Positions 1 to 5,251 of a DNA stretch of 5,251 nucleotides are shown in pieces; position 1 is the first letter of the stretch, and every line of letters begins with the position of its first letter. The DNA comes from Lachnospiraceae bacterium (GTDB lineage Bacteria; Bacillota; Clostridia; Lachnospirales; Lachnospiraceae). A program made the position numbers and the translations under genes. Location: the NCBI GenBank assembly GCA_003520105.1, contig DOVL01000036.1, positions 1-5,251 of the forward strand, read 5' to 3'. A model generated the notes under the pieces. The model worked only from the letters and a program-made list of their open reading frames with translations, was not told where the DNA came from and made no database searches.

Positions 1-2755
1 CAAGGCCTGCTGCTTTTCTGTCACTTATCTCAAACAGGAACTGGTTTGCGGTTGTTCTCAACCTGCCAAGCTCAATAGCGAGATCCTCCACCTGAGCTTC
101 TCCACGCTGGAAAACCTCTTTTCTGATCTCTGACACTTCCTTGTCATATTTTATATTGTATCCGCCGCCCGGAGCTGTCACAAGATTGATACCCAGGTCC
201 GTACGTGGCTTCTCCATCTTCTCTGCAGCCAGGAAGTTGTAATAATCAGTATCATGAGTAAGGTCACCATTATATGTTCTGGTTGCCTTCTTATCCATCT
301 CTTCGATCTTGGCATTGTAGATGGCATCCTTATCCTTCTTATCAATAGGCTTTGTGAAGGATGACATAAGGCGATCTGCCGCCTCAACCTCATCACTCTT
401 ACTGAGAATAGCGCCTATCTGACTGTACATATCATCAAATATAACATTGTTATATCTGAGGTTAGCCAGCTCTTTCTTATCAAATATAGCATCACGCTCA
501 TCGCTGGCCTTCCTGCCTCGATTAACCATCTGATTAAGACGTTCACGGTAGAGAGCCTTCTGGAGATCGATCTGCTTATTCTGATCAAGAGAAGTAATAT
601 ACTCCTTAAATATCTGATCATGGAAGTCTTCTTCTCTTTCAAGAGCAAGCTTCTGCATTTTTATCATTTCAGTGGCAAGCTTGGTAGTATTGTTCTCAAG
701 TGCCTTGAGTTCATTGATAACAGTCTGCTTATATTCCTCATCAAACTTAGTCCTTACCCTGTCATACTCAAGCTGCTGAGCATTAAGAGGAGCAAGGAGC
801 GCTGTATTTTTAACATTCTTTCTGACAAAAGCATCGAATCTTTCCAGAACATCTCTCTTCTTGATAGCTGTATCAGCCTTATCAAGATCAATATTAAGCT
901 TGTAGAGATCTTCTGCTATCTGATCATAATTCTTTCTTTCATCATAATCATCAGCTTCTTTTCTGAGACTTCTCGCCTTATAACTGATAGCTCCGATCAT
1001 GGCAAACATAAAGGTGTCGCTCGGACTCCAGCCACGAGCCATGGCACCGACTTCATAAGTAGCAATTCTGACATTGTCTATCAGTGCAACACCGTTAACC
1101 GGCTTAATGAACCTACGCATATCCTTAGCCGAATAATTATTGAATCTATTAAGATCAATCTTGGAAAGCTTCTCAACACGATAGCTCATGTTGTCGATAG
1201 CCTTCTCATAATCCGTCTTGAATTCTTTTTCTTTATCCTTATCCCAGCCCGTACGCTCATATTCCTGTCTCTTATATTCTGCACGCACAAGATCCACGAT
1301 GGAATGTGTAAGATACATATATTGAATAAGGTTATCATGCTCATGTTTATTCAACTCATCATACATCTCTATCTGAGTTGTATTAAATGAAGTATGAAGA
1401 AGAGGTCCGTTCTGGACAAATCTGATAAGCTCGCCAATATGCGGCTTCTCTGTCATCAGCTTTCTGAGGTCTCCCTGCTCATAATCACAGAGAAATGCCA
1501 TATCAAGATTGAACTGCTTAAGTTCTGAATGATCCAGATCACATGAATCAGCCTGACGTATGTAAGCTGACTGGAGTTCACGGAGTTCATATTTCTTACG
1601 GTTAAGACTTGATGGAACTCTCTGTTCCTTTGTGTATTTAAATACAACAGCATCCGAAAGCTTCTGATCCTGAGCCACAAGAGTACAACATCCCTTGGCA
1701 AGCTCAAGCTGGAAGCCGAGATTCTCCTGGGTATACTGTTTTCCTTCAGTTTCCGGATGATCCTTAAGCCAGAATTTTCTCTTTAATGAAAACTTATCAA
1801 AATCCTTAGCCGGACGGATTACCTCAAGCTTTCCGTCACGATCCTTTTCGGCAACAAAGCACTTATACTGGATCCTGCCGACAAAATGCTTGATATTTTT
1901 CTCTTCTGCTTCTTTGAAGATTTTATCCTTATCCTGCTTATATTTCTCAGGATCATTTTCCTTAGCTTCATCAAGATCTATTTCAGTTCTGGTCTCGATT
2001 GACTCGTATGCATTCTTGATCTGATTAAGGATAAAAAGCTTCTGTACGCGCGCGATGGTTGTCTCATCAAGACCCTTCTCTGCAAGTCTCTCACCAATAG
2101 TATCCTCAATCGAACGCACTCCATGTGTAAAGTTCGAAACGATAAGGTTATCCTTTAATTCATTATCTGCAGGAACATTTCCCTCTGTAAGCGCATGAAG
2201 ATAAGGAAGCTCAATCTCTGCAAGATCTCCGTAGAGAATACGGAACAGATGATCAGCCTTCTTAAGGTCTTCTTCGTTTATATTGTTTATATTATATTTA
2301 GGAAGCTTATCGAAGGTATCCCTTATAACGCTGTCCTTAACCTTAAACTTCTCGTAGCAGTCGGTAAACATCTTCTCGAAGAATATCTGAACGTCTTCCT
2401 CGTCATTAAGAAGAAGTACCATTTCCTCGGTACCGAGAGTATCGAAATTATCAATCGCCTTCTGGCGCTGCTGCTTAACACGAGCTCTTTCCTTCTCTTC
2501 GTTCTTCTTCTCCTGCTTCTCAGCCTCTACTCTGGCTTTTCTTTCTTCCAGCTGCTTCTCACGGGCAGCCTTCTCTCTCTCTTTATTTAATCTTTCTCTC
2601 TCAGCTATATCTGCCTTGACAGCTTCATCATCAACATATTTCTTTCTAGCCGCTTTCTCGGCTTTAAGACGATCCATCTCGCGATCATAATCCTGCTTAC
2701 CAATCTGTTTATCAGCACCCTTGCCATAATAATTTTCAACTTCAAATTCCTTCAT
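1..2755 (-). CDS. large charged helical protein of unknown function, C-terminus beyond window
   Basis: I do not recognise this protein. The minus-strand frame is open without a stop for 918 codons, from the ATG at 2755-2753 to the left edge, where the gene runs out of the window. The start is supported by AAGGAGG ten bases upstream and by the lack of a comparable site near the next in-frame Met (residue 27). There is no signal peptide and no convincing membrane segment; the most hydrophobic stretch (about 582-590) is too short, so a cytosolic protein is likely. Residues about 20-102 are almost entirely Lys, Arg, Glu, Ala and Gln, a long charged helix or coiled coil. The rest is rich in Asp, Glu, Lys and Tyr and looks mainly helical, with a possible beta-richer part around 290-375 and further helical segments around 600-760. 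I see six cysteines (133, 299, 356, 357, 405, 423), three tryptophans and no Walker A motif. A glycine-rich turn (APGGGY) lies near 861-866. A structural or scaffold protein is possible, but no function can be assigned. Confidence 0.9.
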   Translation of the reverse strand, partial: MKEFEVENYYGKGADKQIGKQDYDREMDRLKAEKAARKKYVDDEAVKADIAERERLNKEREKAAREKQLEERKARVEAEKQEKKNEEKERARVKQQRQKAIDNFDTLGTEEMVLLLNDEEDVQIFFEKMFTDCYEKFKVKDSVIRDTFDKLPKYNINNINEEDLKKADHLFRILYGDLAEIELPYLHALTEGNVPADNELKDNLIVSNFTHGVRSIEDTIGERLAEKGLDETTIARVQKLFILNQIKNAYESIETRTEIDLDEAKENDPEKYKQDKDKIFKEAEEKNIKHFVGRIQYKCFVAEKDRDGKLEVIRPAKDFDKFSLKRKFWLKDHPETEGKQYTQENLGFQLELAKGCCTLVAQDQKLSDAVVFKYTKEQRVPSSLNRKKYELRELQSAYIRQADSCDLDHSELKQFNLDMAFLCDYEQGDLRKLMTEKPHIGELIRFVQNGPLLHTSFNTTQIEMYDELNKHEHDNLIQYMYLTHSIVDLVRAEYKRQEYERTGWDKDKEKEFKTDYEKAIDNMSYRVEKLSKIDLNRFNNYSAKDMRRFIKPVNGVALIDNVRIATYEVGAMARGWSPSDTFMFAMIGAISYKARSLRKEADDYDERKNYDQIAEDLYKLNIDLDKADTAIKKRDVLERFDAFVRKNVKNTALLAPLNAQQLEYDRVRTKFDEEYKQTVINELKALENNTTKLATEMIKMQKLALEREEDFHDQIFKEYITSLDQNKQIDLQKALYRERLNQMVNRGRKASDERDAIFDKKELANLRYNNVIFDDMYSQIGAILSKSDEVEAADRLMSSFTKPIDKKDKDAIYNAKIEEMDKKATRTYNGDLTHDTDYYNFLAAEKMEKPRTDLGINLVTAPGGGYNIKYDKEVSEIRKEVFQRGEAQVEDLAIELGRLRTTANQFLFEISDRKAAGL

Positions 2756-2765
2756 GTATCGGCAT

Positions 2766-2772
2766 CCTCCTT
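2766..2772 (-). promoter_or_regulatory. ribosome binding site of the large unknown gene
   Basis: The minus strand reads AAGGAGG here, a near-perfect Shine-Dalgarno sequence, ten bases before the ATG at 2755. Another ATG directly abuts it (minus strand, 2765-2763), but it is too close to the site and opens only a seven-codon frame that overlaps the true start, so it is not taken as the start. Confidence 0.8.
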
Positions 2773-2795
2773 GCACAAACTATCTTATTTATTAT

Positions 2796-2822
2796 TGACA
2801 CTATGTTTTATTAACTATGTCA
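2796..2822. repeat. short inverted and direct repeat upstream of the large unknown gene
   Basis: TGACA at 2796-2800 faces TGTCA at 2818-2822. Inside and overlapping lie two direct copies of ACTATGT (2800-2806 and 2814-2820), 14 bases apart, and a third CTATG occurs at 2841-2845. The cluster sits between the candidate promoter and the start codon, so it could be an operator. The arms are short and the region is AT-rich, so chance is also possible. Confidence 0.3.
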
Positions 2823-2848
2823 GTATCTATAAGTAACACTCTATGACA

Positions 2849-2857
2849 AATATAACA
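2849..2857 (-). promoter_or_regulatory. candidate extended -10 promoter for the large unknown gene
   Basis: The minus strand reads TGTTATATT, that is an extended -10 (TGn) followed by TATATT, five of six matches to TATAAT. The -35 region is weak: TTGCTC lies 20 bases upstream. An alternative is TTGTCA (2844-2849) with GATACT (2822-2827) at 16-base spacing. Either would start transcription after the upstream terminator and leave a leader of roughly 55 to 90 bases. The placement of either is inferred from consensus only. Confidence 0.35.
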
Positions 2858-2916
2858 TTTAAAGCGTAACAAAAGAGCAACAAAAACAAGCCATGATCCG
2901 AACGCAGTGAGTTTAT

Positions 2917-2962
2917 AAAACAAAAATCCACCGGACCGCCTTTTGCAGGACAGCCCGATGGA
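2917..2962 (-). terminator. intrinsic terminator of the amt-PII gene
   Basis: Read on the minus strand, the 14-base arms 2962-2949 and 2940-2927 pair along their whole length, with four G-U pairs, around an 8-base loop, and are followed at once by TTTTTGTTTT (2926-2917). On the plus strand the same hairpin lacks a T run, so it acts for minus-strand transcripts. It lies about 50 bases after the amt-PII stop codon and separates that gene from the large gene downstream. Confidence 0.85.
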
Positions 2963-2968
2963 CCATGT

Positions 2969-2984
2969 TATATGGATATATGGA
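2969..2984. repeat. 8-bp tandem duplication in the amt 3' region
   Basis: TATATGGA occurs twice in direct succession (2969-2976 and 2977-2984). Next to it AACCAT recurs at 2985-2990 and 2995-3000. This AT-rich low-complexity stretch lies between the amt-PII stop codon and its terminator. No function is evident. Confidence 0.5.
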
Positions 2985-3013
2985 AACCATTAATAACCAT
3001 AATTGTTATTTAG

Positions 3014-4771
3014 TTATTCTACATCCTGAAGAGCTTCAAAGTTCTCTTCACCAGTTCTTATCTTAACTACTCTGCTTACAGGGTATACGAAGATCTTACC
3101 ATCACCGATCTTACCGGTGTAAAGAGTTCTCTTGGCAGTTTCAATAACACTGTCAACAGGGATACCGCTTACTACAACCTCAAGCTTGATCTTAGGAAGG
3201 AGCGTCATATCCATCTCAACTCCACGGTACATCTCGCCGGCACCCTTCTGGATACCGCAGCCACTTACCTGAGTTACTGTAATACCTGTAACACCGAGTT
3301 CATTAAGTGCTCTCTTGATCTTGTCATAACGTGAAAGCTTTGTGATAATAACGACTTTATTGATGCCTGTGTCAGGGATGGTACCCTTCATAGCTTCAGT
3401 AATATTTTCTACAGGAACTGCTGCCTTCTTCTTAGCTTCGCTGGCCTTATCATAGTCAGTCTCACCAAGGTTTGTGTTCTCGTTCTCGTTCATCATAGCA
3501 TTTGACATATCCATGATACTGAAGCCTGAGTATGCTGATGCAAGACCATGCTCTGAAAGGTCAAGACCTTCAAGCTCTTCCTCCTCCGAAACACGAAGAC
3601 CGAAGATTGCTTTGATTATTGAAAATACGATTATCATACAGATTGCTGCCCAGGCTGCTACCGATACAAAACCTAGTAACTGCTTTCCGAGAAGTTCAAA
3701 ACCTCCACCATAGAAGAGGCCTTCAAGCTCATCATTTCCCGGAGCTGTCTTTGTTGCGAAGAGACCAACTGCGATGGTACCCCAGATACCGTTCATCATA
3801 TGAACTGCACATGCACCAACAGGATCGTCGATGTGAAGCTTGTAATCAAGGAGCCATACACCAAATACTACGAGGAGACCTGCAACTGCACCGATTACGA
3901 TTGCGCCTGCTGCATCAGTAACATCACAAGGAGCTGTGATTGCTACGAGACCTGCAAGTGAAGCGTTGAGACACATTGAAACATCAGGTTTCTTATATTT
4001 AACCCACGTAAAGATCATGCAGACAACTGTTGCTACTGAAGGAGCGATTGTTGTTGTTACAAATACTGATGCAAGCTGATCAACTGATGTACAAGCTGCA
4101 CCGTTGAATCCATACCAGCCAAGCCAGAGGATAAATACACCAAGTGCACCGATTACGAGGTTATGTCCAGGGAAAGCGTTAACCTTAACAACCTTACCAT
4201 TCTCATCTCTCTCGAACTTACCGATACGAGGGCCAACCATCTTGGCACCTACAAATGCTGCGATACCACCTACCATGTGGATTGCACATGAACCTGCGAA
4301 ATCATGGAAGCCAAGCTCTGCAAGCCAGCCGCCGCCCCAGATCCAGTGTGCCTCGATTGGGTAGATAAGTGCTGAAATGATTCCTGAGTATACACAGTAG
4401 CTGAGGAACTTAGTTCTCTCTGCCATAGCACCTGAAACGATTGTTGCTGTTGTAGCACAGAATACAAGGTTGAAGATGAAGTTTGACCAGTCAAAGCTTC
4501 CATAACCTGTAAAGATATCAAAACCTGGTTTTCCTATGAAACCTACAACGTCCTCACCTAAGAGGAGTCCAAAACCTATAAGTATAAATACAACGCAGCC
4601 AATACAGAAATCCATGAGGTTCTTCATCAGGATATTTCCTGCGTTCTTAGCTCTTGCGAAGCCTGACTCAACCATTGCAAAGCCGGCCTGCATCCAGAAA
4701 ACGAGTGCTGCTCCTATAAGGAACCAGACTGCAAATAATTCTCCATGTAATGCTTCAAAAATTTCTTCCAT
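3014..4771 (-). CDS. amt: ammonium transporter fused to a C-terminal PII nitrogen-sensor domain
   Basis: This is a 585-residue inner-membrane ammonium channel with an attached PII regulator. Residues 1-390 form the 11-helix Amt/Rh fold. Matching by eye to E. coli AmtB shows the pore elements: gate Phe104 and Phe222, Trp145, Asp157 and the twin histidines His165 and His324; the AmtB Ser219 position is Ala226. Residues 391-414 (GLRVSEEEELEGLDLSEHG and on) are the conserved cytosolic Amt tail. A hydrophilic linker (about 415-469) leads to a PII domain, 470-585, which aligns to E. coli GlnB without gaps (offset 469). It keeps the T-loop Gln508-Lys509 (GlnB Q39, K40), the pore-plug arginine Arg516 (R47), Lys527 (K58), the B-loop TGKIGDGK (552-559) and the C-loop KIRTGE. 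Position 520, the uridylylated Tyr51 of GlnB, is Met, and GlnB Arg101 is Lys570. Amt and PII are both trimers, so the fusion fixes a 3:3 complex. AAAGGAG lies six bases before the ATG. The glnN-like gene is just upstream on the same strand. Confidence 0.95.
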   Translation of the reverse strand: MEEIFEALHGELFAVWFLIGAALVFWMQAGFAMVESGFARAKNAGNILMKNLMDFCIGCVVFILIGFGLLLGEDVVGFIGKPGFDIFTGYGSFDWSNFIFNLVFCATTATIVSGAMAERTKFLSYCVYSGIISALIYPIEAHWIWGGGWLAELGFHDFAGSCAIHMVGGIAAFVGAKMVGPRIGKFERDENGKVVKVNAFPGHNLVIGALGVFILWLGWYGFNGAACTSVDQLASVFVTTTIAPSVATVVCMIFTWVKYKKPDVSMCLNASLAGLVAITAPCDVTDAAGAIVIGAVAGLLVVFGVWLLDYKLHIDDPVGACAVHMMNGIWGTIAVGLFATKTAPGNDELEGLFYGGGFELLGKQLLGFVSVAAWAAICMIIVFSIIKAIFGLRVSEEEELEGLDLSEHGLASAYSGFSIMDMSNAMMNENENTNLGETDYDKASEAKKKAAVPVENITEAMKGTIPDTGINKVVIITKLSRYDKIKRALNELGVTGITVTQVSGCGIQKGAGEMYRGVEMDMTLLPKIKLEVVVSGIPVDSVIETAKRTLYTGKIGDGKIFVYPVSRVVKIRTGEENFEALQDVE

Positions 4772-4777
4772 AATGTA

Positions 4778-4784
4778 CTCCTTT
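4778..4784 (-). promoter_or_regulatory. ribosome binding site of amt-PII
   Basis: The minus strand reads AAAGGAG, six bases before the ATG at 4771. The first transmembrane helix of the Amt fold begins about ten residues in, as expected for a Gram-positive Amt without a signal peptide, so this start is well supported. Confidence 0.85.
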
Positions 4785-4826
4785 CTTTATGTAAACCAAA
4801 GATGTTTTATTTGTCTTTATTTCATA

Positions 4827-4868
4827 AAAGAGAAAGCGCCTCGGATCTGATTTAATGATCCGAAGCGC
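4827..4868 (-). terminator. stem-loop between glnN and amt-PII, probable terminator or attenuator
   Basis: Minus-strand GCGCTTCGGATC (4868-4857) pairs with GATCCGAGGCGC (4847-4836) around a 9-base loop: twelve pairs with one G-U. On the plus strand that pair becomes a C-A mismatch, so the hairpin favours the minus-strand RNA. It is followed by TTTCTCTTTT, an interrupted U tract. It lies about 60 bases after the glnN stop codon and 65 before the amt start codon. It may end glnN transcription fully or allow partial read-through into amt. I found no convincing promoter on either side of it, so attenuation in an amt leader cannot be excluded. Confidence 0.65.
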
Positions 4869-4927
4869 CATTGCTTCTCTAAAATATTCTTTTATCGATA
4901 ACTGATCATCCGGTCTGATCGACCTCA

Positions 4928-5251
4928 TTAGTTAACACTGAACAGCAGCTTGCCGTAACTTGGGAATGGCCAGTATCTCTCAGATGTAAGCATCTCTGCC
5001 TCATCTACATAGCCTCTCAGCTTATCCATTGCAGGAATAACTGCATCCCTTACTGCCTCTGATGTCTTGATGATATCATCATAAGACTTAAGCTCCTCAA
5101 GAACAACCTCGAGCTTCTCAACTGACTCCATGATGTAATCTGTCAGCTCTGAAAGTCTCTCCATGGTTGATACCTCGTAGTTGCATTTAACCTTATCACT
5201 TACTGACTTCATAAGTGAAGTTGTCTTAGCCAGGCTGTAGAGGTAACCTTC
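4928..5251 (-). CDS. glnN: type III glutamine synthetase, C-terminal fragment
   Basis: Only the last 107 codons are in the window; the gene enters in frame from the right edge and ends with TAA at 4930-4928. Type III glutamine synthetases (GlnN, about 700 residues, dodecameric) make glutamine from glutamate, ammonia and ATP in the cytosol. The visible part is the C-terminal helical region. Its helices are rich in Glu, Leu, Lys and Ser. It ends in ERYWPFPSYGKLLF, which I recognise as the usual type III terminus (a WPxPxYxxLLF-like motif). None of the catalytic residues are visible here. The next gene on the same strand encodes an ammonium transporter with a PII domain, which fits a role in ammonium assimilation. 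The identity rests on this C-terminus and the neighbour, so it is likely but not proven. Confidence 0.85.
   Translation of the reverse strand, partial: EGYLYSLAKTTSLMKSVSDKVKCNYEVSTMERLSELTDYIMESVEKLEVVLEELKSYDDIIKTSEAVRDAVIPAMDKLRGYVDEAEMLTSERYWPFPSYGKLLFSVN

Noticed and set aside
620..1390. Plus-strand open frame of 256 codons with hydrophobic, Leu/Ile/Ser-rich translation
   Set aside because: It lies wholly antisense to the large minus-strand gene, has no good ribosome binding site, and its hydrophobic composition is what the complement of Glu/Asp/Lys-rich codons gives. The minus-strand frame is open far beyond it on both sides.
1456..1707. Minus-strand open frame of 83 codons in another frame
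   Set aside because: It overlaps the large gene on the same strand in a different frame, with no start signal of its own. The same holds for the short minus-strand frames at 178-396 and 415-648.
2195..2590. Plus-strand open frame of 131 codons resembling a small membrane protein
   Set aside because: It is the complement of the charged helix region and following part of the large gene. The Leu/Phe/Ser-rich run mirrors GAA, AAG and GAG codons on the other strand, and no ribosome binding site precedes it.
2893..2902. ATGATCCGAA shared with 4855-4864
   Set aside because: A single 10-bp match is expected by chance in a window of this size, and at 2893 it is not part of a hairpin.
4270..4521. Short open frames on both strands inside the Amt gene
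   Set aside because: They overlap a long frame with clear Amt and PII homology and show no independent start signals or recognisable product.
4772..4927. ANTAR-type antiterminator (paired hairpins with hexanucleotide loops), known for some clostridial nitrogen genes
   Set aside because: The visible hairpin has a nine-base loop without the expected A and G at positions 1 and 4, and no second hexaloop hairpin precedes it.
4772..4927. Sigma-54 promoter before amt
   Set aside because: No TGGCAC-N5-TTGC-like element was found on the minus strand in this spacer; the nearest string, TGGCGC, has no matching -12 part.

Overview
The window carries three genes, all on the minus strand, so it is read from right to left. 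(1) The 3' end of a type III glutamine synthetase gene (glnN-like) enters from the right edge and stops at 4928. (2) A complete 585-codon gene (3014-4771) encodes an ammonium transporter (Amt) fused at its C-terminus to a full PII signalling domain. (3) A very large gene starts at 2755 and is open without a stop to the left edge (918 codons visible). It encodes a charged, mostly helical, apparently cytosolic protein that I do not recognise.

The likely source is an anaerobic Firmicute of class Clostridia, probably Lachnospiraceae (Butyrivibrio/Roseburia-like). The grounds are strong AGGAGG-type ribosome binding sites, moderate-to-low GC with AT-rich spacers, a type III glutamine synthetase, and the style of the Amt and PII sequences. 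This assignment is inference from family resemblance, not from a database search.

Right part (about 3000-5251): a nitrogen-assimilation module. The Amt moiety brings in ammonium, the type III synthetase fixes it into glutamine, and the attached PII domain is expected to sense ATP/ADP and 2-oxoglutarate and to gate the transporter. A 156-nt spacer between the two genes holds a 12-bp stem-loop that pairs best in the transcribed (minus) RNA, probably a terminator or attenuator after glnN. A second, stronger intrinsic terminator (2917-2962) closes the amt-PII gene.

Left part (1-2755): the large unknown gene, separated from the nitrogen genes by that terminator and by its own upstream region (2756-2916) with a good ribosome binding site, a candidate extended -10 promoter and a small repeat cluster. 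It is probably a separate transcription unit with no demonstrated link to nitrogen metabolism. I found no RNA genes, mobile elements or CRISPR arrays.

The points most worth following up are the Amt-PII fusion, whose T-loop keeps the pore-plugging arginine but has methionine at the uridylylated tyrosine position, and the large orphan protein.
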